Assembly: GCA_031272515.1 (NCBI GenBank)
Contig: JAISTR010000042.1
Coordinates: 62,001 to 126,000, forward strand
Direction: 5' to 3'
DNA: 64,000 nt
Source of the DNA: Erysipelotrichaceae bacterium
Lineage (GTDB): Bacteria > Bacillota_I > Bacilli_A > Erysipelotrichales > Erysipelotrichaceae
Shown: piece after piece, positions 31,477 through 39,108 of the stretch
How the letters are laid out: each line of letters starts with the position of its first letter
How positions within the stretch are numbered: position 1 is the stretch's first letter
Program-made: the position numbers and the translations under genes
The notes under the pieces: generated by a model
Database searches by the model: none
Told to the model about the DNA's origin: nothing
Seen by the model: the letters and a program-made list of their open reading frames with translations, nothing else

Positions 31477-33417
31477 TCAGTTGTCTTTTTTCAGATATTT
31501 CTTAAACCAGTCCAGCACCTTGTTATAGCGGTGCAGGCGCTTGGCGGGTTTGCCAAAGATGGAAACCCCATGGTGTTCATTCTTATAGAGCACAAACTCG
31601 CTGTCCACACCCTTGACTTTCAGCGGGACATACATCTGGAAGGCCTGCTCCATCGGACAGCGGTAATCGGCATCCGAGTGGATAAACAGGGTAGGGGTCA
31701 CAGCCTGATCCACATATTTTGCGGGAGACTGTTTCCAGATATTCTCCAGATTCTCAAAGGGACTGCCCACGACATAGTCGTAGGTCACATCATAACCAAT
31801 ATCCGAGGTCGAATACATCGAAGCCCAGTTGGAGACGCTGTTTTCGGAGATCGCCGCCGCAAAGCGGTCGGTGTGTCCGATCAGCCAGTTGGTCATATAA
31901 CCGCCATAGGAAATGCCGGTCACACCCAAGCGGGTTTCATCAATATCCGGATACCGCTTGAGGACTTCATCGACAAAGCGCATGATGTCGTCGTAGTCGA
32001 TGGTCCCGAAGATGCCGCGCAGTTCCGCAAACTCATTGCCCTTGCCTGAGGAACCGCGGGGGTTGCAGAAGAAGACAAAGTAGCCGTCATTGGCCAAAAG
32101 CTGAAAGCCGAAGTCATAACCGGGACTGTAGGCACCCCTGGGTCCGCCATGGATTTCCAGAATCCCCGGGTATTTCTTGCCGGGCTTGTAGTTTACCGGC
32201 AAAATGACCCAACCATCGATTTCCACATTGTCACTTGAAAAGCTGAAGTGGCTGGCATCACTGTGGCTGTAAACTTTCAACAAGTCCTCGTTCACAGTGG
32301 TCAGCTGCTTTTGGATGCCGCCTTCCGCATTGATGGCATAGAGCTCATAGGGATGGTTTTCCGGAGCTGCCAAAGCGATGTAGATGCCCTTGACAATGAC
32401 GACGATTTGGATTGTACCCGCAAAGGGGAAGAGGATTTCAAAATCCGTGCCGTTATAGAAATAGGCCGAACTGCGATAGCCATAGGAGCCCAGCAGGGTG
32501 TAGTTGGCGTTGCCGAATTCGCTTTTGCCATAATAGAAAGCCGGGTCAAAGGTTGGGGTCGCCAGTTTTACCAGGTTACCATCCTGTATTTCATACAGGC
32601 TGGAAATCTGGGTGCGCCCGAAGGGCACAAAGTCATTGGCCCAGACATAGATGGTGTCCCGAAAGAAGCTCACATTGCTGATATCGATATCACAGCTGAC
32701 CAGCTTTTTGGTCTCACTGCCATCATAGAGATAAATGGTGTCATACTTGTTTTTAACCAGTCCCAGATGCTCACCGGCAAAGATCACTTTCCCGTTTTTG
32801 ACATCGACATCACAGCTCACCACATTGAAGTCAGGACTGGTGAGCGGGGTGATCTTGTCTTTTTTCGCATCATAGAGCAGGACCTGATTCTTTTTGCCGT
32901 TTTGATAACCCTGGGCATTGATGTAGAAGGGCAGTTCCTTCCACTCCTCCCACATCGCGGTTTTGTCATCCTTGAGCACCGCTTTGCGGTCCTTTTCCTT
33001 CAACAGACGCCAGGACAAATCATTCATCTTGGTTTCCAGGATATAGAGATTCTTCTTGAACTTCGTGATTTTTCCCACCGGAATCGGCAGGGTGAAGGCT
33101 TTTTCGGAGACTTTGGAGTGAATGTCAATGGTGTAGAGGACCGTCTTCATCTCCTTGCCTTCCTTCTTTTCTGCAGGTGTTTTTTGGGCCTGATAGAGGA
33201 TGCGGTCATCATCTTCCCAGCACCACAGCGCAAATTCCTTGAGATTCAAAAGTTTCTTAGCGGTATAGCCGTCAGTGACATACAAAGCATTGACGTAACC
33301 GTCGCTTTTGATGTCCGCCTTCCCGCTCACAAAGCCGGCGGCGGTCTTGGCACTGTTGGCTTTGAGATTACTGAGGGAGGTGACACTTGCTAAGGCATCT
33401 GAAGTCAGTTTTTTCAT
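31477..33417 (-). CDS. S9-family prolyl oligopeptidase-like peptidase
   Basis: A 646-residue serine peptidase without a signal peptide, so probably cytoplasmic. The first 390 residues form a beta-propeller of short Tyr/Asp-rich strands. The alpha/beta hydrolase domain follows, with HGGPRGAYSPG as oxyanion region, nucleophile in GISYGGYM, the Asp in FIHSDADYRCP and the His in NEHHGVS. Such S9C enzymes act as acylaminoacyl- or oligopeptidases on short peptides. AAAGGAG precedes the ATG by 6 bases; longer frames upstream would run into the divergent gene. Divergent from the deacetylase lipoprotein across a symmetric promoter region. Confidence 0.92.
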   Translation of the reverse strand: MKKLTSDALASVTSLSNLKANSAKTAAGFVSGKADIKSDGYVNALYVTDGYTAKKLLNLKEFALWCWEDDDRILYQAQKTPAEKKEGKEMKTVLYTIDIHSKVSEKAFTLPIPVGKITKFKKNLYILETKMNDLSWRLLKEKDRKAVLKDDKTAMWEEWKELPFYINAQGYQNGKKNQVLLYDAKKDKITPLTSPDFNVVSCDVDVKNGKVIFAGEHLGLVKNKYDTIYLYDGSETKKLVSCDIDISNVSFFRDTIYVWANDFVPFGRTQISSLYEIQDGNLVKLATPTFDPAFYYGKSEFGNANYTLLGSYGYRSSAYFYNGTDFEILFPFAGTIQIVVIVKGIYIALAAPENHPYELYAINAEGGIQKQLTTVNEDLLKVYSHSDASHFSFSSDNVEIDGWVILPVNYKPGKKYPGILEIHGGPRGAYSPGYDFGFQLLANDGYFVFFCNPRGSSGKGNEFAELRGIFGTIDYDDIMRFVDEVLKRYPDIDETRLGVTGISYGGYMTNWLIGHTDRFAAAISENSVSNWASMYSTSDIGYDVTYDYVVGSPFENLENIWKQSPAKYVDQAVTPTLFIHSDADYRCPMEQAFQMYVPLKVKGVDSEFVLYKNEHHGVSIFGKPAKRLHRYNKVLDWFKKYLKKDN

Positions 33418-33440
33418 AGGTTCTCCTTTTTTTATTGCCA

Positions 33441-33494
33441 CCAGTATAGCATGACTTATGTGATTGCCCGGTGAAGAAAGCCATGCTATACTGG
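33441..33494. promoter_or_regulatory. Symmetric divergent promoters
   Basis: A 13-bp sequence, CCAGTATAGCATG, at 33441-33453 is repeated inverted as CATGCTATACTGG at 33482-33494. Each copy contains an extended -10, TGC-TATACT, pointing outwards. The plus-strand promoter also has TTGCCC (33464-33469) at 17 bp. The minus-strand one lacks a clear -35. Confidence 0.65.
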
Positions 33495-33516
33495 TGAAAA
33501 AAGGAAGAATTCGGCA

Positions 33517-34713
33517 ATGCCAAACAAACATGTGAAAAAAGCCCCCCAAATCATGATTCTTTGCCTGCTGTTACTGACTTCCTGTCAGAAACAGCCGGAA
33601 GCAGAAAAAGTCGACTACGCATCTTTCTGTCATCCCTTTACCACCGAAAAAGAGATTCCACTCTATGAAAACGGCAGCCCTGCCGGCACCATTGCCAGCG
33701 GGGTGAGTGTCACCCCGCTTTGTAGTGACATAGCGGACGGGTATTTTTCAATCAGCGAGCTTCCCTATATGATTTACTATGAGGATGTAAGCGAACTGGA
33801 AGCTACCAATTCAGACCAGCCGCTCTATCCTTACATTCCCTTTGATGCCTATGCCATTACCAAAGCAGATGCCACCCTTTATGATACAAACGGCATACCG
33901 CAATACACCCTGCATGATTCCTTTGAAGCCCAAATCTGGATCAAGGGAGAGCAGTTCTACACCGTCGAATATTATGAGCGCTTCTATCAGCTGGCCATAG
34001 ACCAGATTGAACAGTTCAAAGCCACTACTGCCCCGCCGCCGGAAAACCTGGCGAGTGATGTCCCGGTTTTGATGTACCACTTCTTCTACAGCAAAGCCAA
34101 CGGGGAAAAGCCCAGCGACAACAACTGGCTGGAGGTCGGACAGTTTGAAGAACAACTTGCGTATCTCAAGGACAACGGGTATGTGACCCTGCATATGATT
34201 GACCTCGAACGCTTTTTGAAAGGCGAGGTACAGCTGGATGACAAGACCCTGGTCATTACCATCGATGACGGGGACCCCACGGTTTATAAGTATGCCTATC
34301 CGCTCTTGCAGCAATATGACATGATTGCCACCACCTTTCTGGTGACTTCCTGGTACTGGTGGGACATCGACAACCGCATTGACCCGCATATAGAGCTGCA
34401 GTCGCACTCCAATGACATGCACCAGGGCGGCTGTACCGGCCAGCATGGCGGCTTGATTCTTTGCATTGATACCGCCAAGGGCGTAGAGGATTTAAAGCAG
34501 AGCACCGCCTATACTTACGGTGCCTGGGTGTTTGCCTATCCCTTCGGGGATTTCAATGACCACGCGAAGGAAATCCTGCGCTTGGCAGACTTCCGGCTGG
34601 CGTTTACGACTGTCTACGGTACCGTAAAGCCGGGGATGGATTTACTGGAGCTGCCGCGGGTGCGGATCTCCAATGAGGATAGCCTTTCTGCCTTCGCCAA
34701 CAAGATTAAATAA
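33517..34713 (+). CDS. Polysaccharide deacetylase-like lipoprotein
   Basis: A 398-residue exported lipoprotein (lipobox LLTSC, Cys27). Residues about 30-165 are a beta-rich module with short wall-binding-like strands (IPLYENGSPAGTIASGV, ATLYDTNGIPQYTL). A NodB-type carbohydrate esterase domain follows: VPVLMYHFF, the metal and base Asp pair in TIDDGD, SHSNDMH for the metal histidines, and AYPFGDFN. The histidines are spaced H-x4-H, one residue more than the usual H-x3-H. It probably removes acetyl groups from peptidoglycan or another surface glycan. AGGAAG lies 8 bases upstream of the ATG. Confidence 0.82.
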   Translation: MPNKHVKKAPQIMILCLLLLTSCQKQPEAEKVDYASFCHPFTTEKEIPLYENGSPAGTIASGVSVTPLCSDIADGYFSISELPYMIYYEDVSELEATNSDQPLYPYIPFDAYAITKADATLYDTNGIPQYTLHDSFEAQIWIKGEQFYTVEYYERFYQLAIDQIEQFKATTAPPPENLASDVPVLMYHFFYSKANGEKPSDNNWLEVGQFEEQLAYLKDNGYVTLHMIDLERFLKGEVQLDDKTLVITIDDGDPTVYKYAYPLLQQYDMIATTFLVTSWYWWDIDNRIDPHIELQSHSNDMHQGGCTGQHGGLILCIDTAKGVEDLKQSTAYTYGAWVFAYPFGDFNDHAKEILRLADFRLAFTTVYGTVKPGMDLLELPRVRISNEDSLSAFANKIK

Positions 34714-34744
34714 AAAAGCCCGGTGCTTGCCACCGGACTTTTTT
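34714..34744. terminator. Bidirectional terminator between the deacetylase gene and pdxK-like gene
   Basis: AAAAAGcCCGGTG-cttgc-CACCGGaCTTTTTT; A- and T-runs on both sides. Confidence 0.85.
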
Positions 34745-34749
34745 CAAAC

Positions 34750-35598
34750 TCAACAGTTTTCAATCAAATCACATAGTCCTGCCAGGCCATGCTCAAAGTC
34801 GACCCCGAAGCGGACATCGACCATATTGGCTTTGGTCCTGGCAATCGCGTCGCAGGTAAAGCGGCAGGCGACCTTGCAGGCAGAGTGCAGGCTCTTGCCA
34901 CTAACCAAAGCCGCAGTCAGGGCGGAGCCGAAGACATCCCCGGTCCCGTGCATCATGCCGGGCAGGTATTCCGTAAAGGCGGTGGTGATTTCCCCGGTAG
35001 CACTGTCCAAAGCGGCACAGCCCAGGTGTTCGGAATCATAGGCAACCCCGGTCACCACGATTTTCTTGGCACCCAAGCCCGCCAGGTCATAGAGCAGTTT
35101 CTCGATTTGCTCTGGGGTATTGAGCCCTGGTGTATACGGCTGTCCCAACAGCAAGGCCGCCTCCGTCTGATTAGGCATAATGACATCAGCCTTGGCAATC
35201 AGCTTGCGGAATTGCTGGGGAAAGTCCTTGGGGAAAATCGCATACAGCGCTCCGTCATCCCCCATGACCGGATCAACAATCATCAGATTGTCCTCGGTTT
35301 TAAAACGGTCACAGAGTTCACAGAGAATTTCAATCTGCTCAATCGAACCAAGAAAGCCGGAATACAGGGCATCAAAGCCCAAATCCAGGCTTTGCCAGTG
35401 GCTGGCGATTGGCAGGATGTCATCGGTTAAATCCCGGTAGGTATAATCCTTGAAGCCGGAAGTGTGGGTGGACAGCACGGCGGTGGGAATGATGGATGTC
35501 TCAATCCCGGCTGCCGAAATGATGGGCAGGGCAACCGTCAGGGAGCAGCGTCCAAAGCAGGAAATGTCATGAATGGCACAAACGCGTTTTTGTCGCAT
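34750..35598 (-). CDS. Pyridoxine/pyridoxal kinase
   Basis: A 282-residue ribokinase-fold enzyme that phosphorylates vitamin B6. The N-terminus CAIHDISCFGRCSLTVALPI, the segment YSGFLGS, DPVMGDDGALY and the anion hole with catalytic Asp in MMHGTGDVFGSALTAAL match PdxK/PdxY proteins. GAGAGGTGAAG lies about 8 bases upstream and TTATAATAG gives a -10. A single-gene unit. PdxK and PdxY cannot be separated from sequence alone. Confidence 0.9.
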   Translation of the reverse strand: MRQKRVCAIHDISCFGRCSLTVALPIISAAGIETSIIPTAVLSTHTSGFKDYTYRDLTDDILPIASHWQSLDLGFDALYSGFLGSIEQIEILCELCDRFKTEDNLMIVDPVMGDDGALYAIFPKDFPQQFRKLIAKADVIMPNQTEAALLLGQPYTPGLNTPEQIEKLLYDLAGLGAKKIVVTGVAYDSEHLGCAALDSATGEITTAFTEYLPGMMHGTGDVFGSALTAALVSGKSLHSACKVACRFTCDAIARTKANMVDVRFGVDFEHGLAGLCDLIENC

Positions 35599-35733
35599 AA
35601 TTTTTCTTCACCTCTCGATACTATTATAAGCTACAGGTCGTTAAAGAAAACACCAAAAAGCCTGAAAAACAGGGAAAAATCAAGTTTTTTGGAAATATTT
35701 AGCAGTTGATTCTCCGACCTTGGCAAGCTGCGT

Positions 35734-35739
35734 TATAAT
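35734..35739 (+). promoter_or_regulatory. -10 box of the MATE gene, 6 bases from the start codon
   Basis: TATAAT, then AGAACC, then ATG. With normal spacing transcription begins on the ATG. TTGGCA at 35720-35725 is too close to be the -35. Confidence 0.55.
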
Positions 35740-35745
35740 AGAACC

Positions 35746-37104
35746 ATGCAGAAACCAGCCAAGTCCTTGGTATCGATGACCCAGGGCAGTATCACCCGAC
35801 AGTTGATTCTCTTCTCCATCCCGCTGTTGATCGGCAATTTCTTCCAACAGCTTTACAATACCGTTGACTCCATCATCGTCGGCCAGTTTGTAGGCAAACA
35901 GGCACTGGCGGCGGTGGGTACCTCATTGCCGCTGATTAATCTATTAATCGGCTTTTTCATGGGGGTCGCCGCCGGCGCCTCCATTATCATCTCCCAATAC
36001 TACGGGGCCAAAAGATGGGAGGACCTGCGCAAGGCGGTGCATACCTTCTGCTGGTTTACCCTGGTGGTTGGCATTATCATGACCATAATCGGGGTTGCGG
36101 GAAGCAGCTTCTTCCTCTCAATCATCGGGGTTCCTTCAGACATCTTCCAGGATGCCAATGACTATCTGAAAATCTACTTTGCCGGGATCGGCGTGACGAT
36201 GATTTACAATTCCGGAGCCGGTATTCTAAGGGCGGTGGGGGATTCAAGAAGGCCGCTGTATTTTCTGATTGTTTCCTCTTTGACCAATGTGGTTTTGGAT
36301 TTGGTGTTTGTGGTGAATTTCAACATGGGTGTCAAGGGCGTCGCCTGGGCGACGGTGCTGGCGACCATCATCTCTTCAGTACTGGTCATCTGGACCCTGG
36401 TCAAAGACAAGGGCGAATACCGGGTGAGCCTGAAGGAAATCCGGCTGCACAAGGATGTATTAAGGGAAATCATCCGCATCGGCATTCCCTCCGGCTTGCA
36501 GCAGATCATCGTCTCGATTTCCAACACCATGGTGCAGGCCTATGTCAATTCCTTCTCCTCCGCTGCGATTGCCGGGTTTGGCACCGGGCGCAAATTCGAC
36601 AACTTTCTGGTACTGCCAATCCAAAGCTTTGGCTTGGCAATCACCACCTTTGTCGGCCAGAATGCCGGTGCGAAGCAATTGGAAAGGGCCAGAAAAGGGG
36701 TGCGCGTTTGCCTATTCATCTCGATTCTGATAATCATACTGCTGGGGATTCCGGTTTATTTCAATGCGGAGTTCTGTATTTCCTTATTCACCAGTGATGC
36801 TGAGGTCATCCGCATCGGCGCCCAGTTTATGCGCACGGTCTGTCCGTTCTACTTCGCGATGTGCTTCAATGCCATCTATACCGGAGCGATACGCGGCGTC
36901 GGTGTCACCATCGGCCCCACCATCATTCAGGTATTCTGTTTCTGCTTTGTGCGGCAGGCGATGCTGGCGCTGTTGATGCCGGTGGTAAAGGACATCAACC
37001 TGGTTTTCTATGGTTATGCCCTGACCTGGTGTTTAAGTGCCCTAATGATGGCAATCTACTATTACCGCGGCAAATACCTGTACCGGGATGTGCACGCGGT
37101 ATGA
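35746..37104 (+). CDS. MATE-family multidrug or metabolite exporter
   Basis: A 452-residue protein with twelve membrane helices in two homologous halves. The start MTQGSITRQLILFSIPLLIGNFFQQLYNTVDSIIVGQFVG is typical of bacterial MATE proteins, as is the second-half copy IIRIGIPSGLQQIIVSISN. No ribosome binding site precedes the ATG at 35746; an internal ATG at 35776 also lacks one. Ion coupling and substrate are unknown. Confidence 0.92.
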   Translation: MQKPAKSLVSMTQGSITRQLILFSIPLLIGNFFQQLYNTVDSIIVGQFVGKQALAAVGTSLPLINLLIGFFMGVAAGASIIISQYYGAKRWEDLRKAVHTFCWFTLVVGIIMTIIGVAGSSFFLSIIGVPSDIFQDANDYLKIYFAGIGVTMIYNSGAGILRAVGDSRRPLYFLIVSSLTNVVLDLVFVVNFNMGVKGVAWATVLATIISSVLVIWTLVKDKGEYRVSLKEIRLHKDVLREIIRIGIPSGLQQIIVSISNTMVQAYVNSFSSAAIAGFGTGRKFDNFLVLPIQSFGLAITTFVGQNAGAKQLERARKGVRVCLFISILIIILLGIPVYFNAEFCISLFTSDAEVIRIGAQFMRTVCPFYFAMCFNAIYTGAIRGVGVTIGPTIIQVFCFCFVRQAMLALLMPVVKDINLVFYGYALTWCLSALMMAIYYYRGKYLYRDVHAV

Positions 37105-37118
37105 TAGAATAAATACAG

Positions 37119-37172
37119 ACAACCGGGAAGACAAGCGATATCGATCACTTACTGTCAGTTAAGGACGGTTGT
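37119..37172 (+). promoter_or_regulatory. Leader of the lipoprotein cluster with a long-range stem
   Basis: ACAACCG (37119-37125) and CGGTTGT (37166-37172) can pair around 40 bases. TATGAT at the very end of the MATE gene (about 37100) is a possible -10. The fold ends 26 bases before the first lipoprotein ATG. Confidence 0.3.
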
Positions 37173-37197
37173 GTTGTTATGGCTTCAGGGAGGAAAT

Positions 37198-37650
37198 ATG
37201 CGAAAAACAGGTTTGATAGTCGTACTTTGTCTGCTGGTTTTGACCGGCTGCAAACCCAAAACTGCAGTGGAAGAAGAACCCACAACTTTGACCTGCAGCC
37301 AACAATTCGACAAAATCAGCTACGAATACTCGTTTGTCAATCAGGCACCTGTCACGCAGGTGATCCTCTATATGGAAGCGGATTACAGCTATTTCGGATA
37401 TACCAGTATTGAGGAGTTTGAGGAGAACATCGATTCGTTTGTTTCCTATTTCACCGAAGTCTTTTATAACGGCCCGGCAGGGGCGGTGGATGTATACAGC
37501 CTGGATGATAAAATCGTCGGGAAAATCACGATTGAAGGGGATGTCTTTGACTTCAGCCTGATTCTTGAGGAAACCGATGTCAATCTGGTTACCTTTGCGA
37601 TGCTGCGCGAATCGGCAGAGAGCGAAGGGCTTAGCTGTGAAGAATATTAG
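37198..37650 (+). CDS. Small lipoprotein 1 of four tandem paralogues
   Basis: A 150-residue lipoprotein, lipobox VLTGC (Cys18). The mature part begins with a Cys in LTCSQQFDK and ends with one in GLSCEEY. Shared core with its three neighbours: a beta strand region, YSYFGYTSIEEFEEN helix, then the KITIEGDVFDFS strand and ETDVNLVTFAMLRESAE helix. GGGAGG precedes the ATG. The beta-helix-beta layout recalls the YehR/DUF1307 lipoproteins, but I cannot confirm that. Function unknown. Confidence 0.8.
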   Translation: MRKTGLIVVLCLLVLTGCKPKTAVEEEPTTLTCSQQFDKISYEYSFVNQAPVTQVILYMEADYSYFGYTSIEEFEENIDSFVSYFTEVFYNGPAGAVDVYSLDDKIVGKITIEGDVFDFSLILEETDVNLVTFAMLRESAESEGLSCEEY

Positions 37651-37661
37651 GGGGGAGTTAA

Positions 37662-38102
37662 ATGAAAAAGATTTGCTTGAGTCTGGTACTGCTTTTGCTT
37701 TTATTGGGGGCGTGCAAGCCCGCGGGCAGTAGTGTGAAAACAATGGTCTGCACACAAATTGAAACAGAAGAAACGATTGAGTACGCCTTTGTCGGGGAAA
37801 AACCGGTCACCCAGATTATCGTGAAGATCACCGCTCATTACAGTTATTTCGGTTTTGCCAACCTGGAAGAATTCGAAGCATCCAAAGCGGAATTTGTACA
37901 AGACCTCCTCGATGTGTTTTACCCCGATGGCAAGGGGGATGCGTACAGCGAAGGGGAGAACATCATTGGCACAATCACCATTGCCGGAGCGGATTTTGAC
38001 TTCAGCTATATCCAGCTGGATGAAAAGGATTATAATAAGGTTACCTTTGATATGATCAAAGCATCCGCAGAACCCTATGGAATCAGCTGCGTGATTGAAT
38101 AG
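37662..38102 (+). CDS. Small lipoprotein 2 of four tandem paralogues
   Basis: A 146-residue lipoprotein, signal MKKICLSLVLLLLLLGAC with Cys18. It carries the same Cys pair (MVCTQIET near the start, GISCVIE at the end) and the shared core GEKPVTQIIVKITAHYSYFGF and GTITIAGADFDFS. AGGGGGGAG lies before the ATG, 11 bases after paralogue 1. Its signal peptide is almost identical at DNA level to that of paralogue 3, pointing to recent duplication or gene conversion. Confidence 0.8.
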   Translation: MKKICLSLVLLLLLLGACKPAGSSVKTMVCTQIETEETIEYAFVGEKPVTQIIVKITAHYSYFGFANLEEFEASKAEFVQDLLDVFYPDGKGDAYSEGENIIGTITIAGADFDFSYIQLDEKDYNKVTFDMIKASAEPYGISCVIE

Positions 38103-38122
38103 AAACTTCAGGAGGAATGCGC

Positions 38123-38560
38123 ATGAAAAAAATTTGCTTGAGTCTGGTACTGCTCTTGTTGCTGATGGCAGGGTGTAAAACTGCCAAAGACAAGACCCTG
38201 ACCTGTATCTGGGATGGCGGCGATGTGACGGTTGACTATTCCTTTGTCGGGGAAAAACCGGTAAAAACAATTGTCTTGAAGGCGGTAGCGGATTATACCT
38301 ATTATGGTTTCACCAGCATCGAGGAGTTTGAGGAAAACAAAGAGGAGTTCACCGAAGTCTTCGCCAAGTATTTTTATACCAGAGGCGGGGGTGAAGTGGA
38401 AGTGTATGCGGAAGGGGACAATATTGTCGGAATTCTGACCATTGCCGGTGCTGACTTTGATTTCAGTGTCGTCATTGACGAAACCGATGTCAACAAGGTT
38501 ACTTTTGCGATGCTGCAGGAATCGGCAGAAGCCTCAGGGCTCACCTGTGAGATTCAATAG
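38123..38560 (+). CDS. Small lipoprotein 3 of four tandem paralogues
   Basis: A 145-residue lipoprotein (lipobox LMAGC). Cys pair in LTCIWDGG and GLTCEIQ. Core FVGEKPVKTIVLKAVADY, TSIEEFEENKEEF, GILTIAGADFDFS, ETDVNKVTFAMLQESAE is closest to paralogues 1 and 2. The ATG at 38123 follows AGGAGG by 7 bases; an ATG two codons earlier is less well placed. Confidence 0.8.
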   Translation: MKKICLSLVLLLLLMAGCKTAKDKTLTCIWDGGDVTVDYSFVGEKPVKTIVLKAVADYTYYGFTSIEEFEENKEEFTEVFAKYFYTRGGGEVEVYAEGDNIVGILTIAGADFDFSVVIDETDVNKVTFAMLQESAEASGLTCEIQ

Positions 38561-38569
38561 GAGGAAAAT

Positions 38570-39013
38570 ATGAAAAAACTTGGTTTGATTTTGATTCTGG
38601 CTTTCGTCTTAATCAGCGGCTGTAAAAAAGGCAGCAGCAGTGGAGGCAGTAAGACTTTGGTTTGTGTGCTGGAGATGGAAGAAGGGGTCATCACCTACAA
38701 ATTTGAGGGTGAAAAGCCGATTATCACGGTGGTTATGGCGATTGACGCGCACCACAGTGCAATGGGTTATACCAGCATTGAGATGTATGAAGCGGACAAG
38801 CGCGCCTATGAAGCCTATCTGGGGCAGGCTTTTGCGGGCTACAAGGAACTGGAAAGCCACGCTAACGGGGACAACATTGTGGCTACGGTTACCTATGATG
38901 CGAAGGACTTCGACTTTAGTGGACTGGTTGATGAGACAGACTACAACAAGATTACCTTTGATGAGCTCAGCGCCTCCGCAACCGCCGATGGCTTGAGCTG
39001 TGTAGTGGAATAA
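38570..39013 (+). CDS. Small lipoprotein 4 of four tandem paralogues
   Basis: A 147-residue lipoprotein, lipobox LISGC (Cys18) followed by a KKGSSSGG linker. Most divergent of the four, yet it keeps the Cys pair (LVCVLEME, GLSCVVE), FEGEKPIITVVMAIDAHH, TSIEMYEADKRAY and KDFDFSGLVDETDYNKITF. AGGAGG precedes the ATG; 9 bases after paralogue 3. A strong terminator closes the cluster. Confidence 0.8.
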   Translation: MKKLGLILILAFVLISGCKKGSSSGGSKTLVCVLEMEEGVITYKFEGEKPIITVVMAIDAHHSAMGYTSIEMYEADKRAYEAYLGQAFAGYKELESHANGDNIVATVTYDAKDFDFSGLVDETDYNKITFDELSASATADGLSCVVE

Positions 39014-39030
39014 CAGTTGAAAAAATAAGC

Positions 39031-39079
39031 ACAGGCGACTGGCGTACGGGTTTCCACCCGCAGCCAGCGCCTGTTTTTT
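39031..39079 (+). terminator. Terminator of the lipoprotein cluster
   Basis: ACAGGCG-a-CTGGC-gta-CGGGT around a ttcc loop pairs with its complement and runs into TTTTTT. Confidence 0.9.
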
Positions 39080-39108
39080 ATGATAGAATACACTTAGTGG
39101 GGAAAAAC

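Noticed and set aside
32248-33393. Plus-strand frame of 381 codons opposite the S9 peptidase
   Set aside because: The minus-strand frame has the complete peptidase with its catalytic residues, its own promoter and ribosome binding site; the opposite frame has none of these.
37204-38560. Tandem lipoproteins as pieces of one frameshifted gene
   Set aside because: Each has its own ribosome binding site, signal peptide, lipobox and complete core, so they are separate paralogues.
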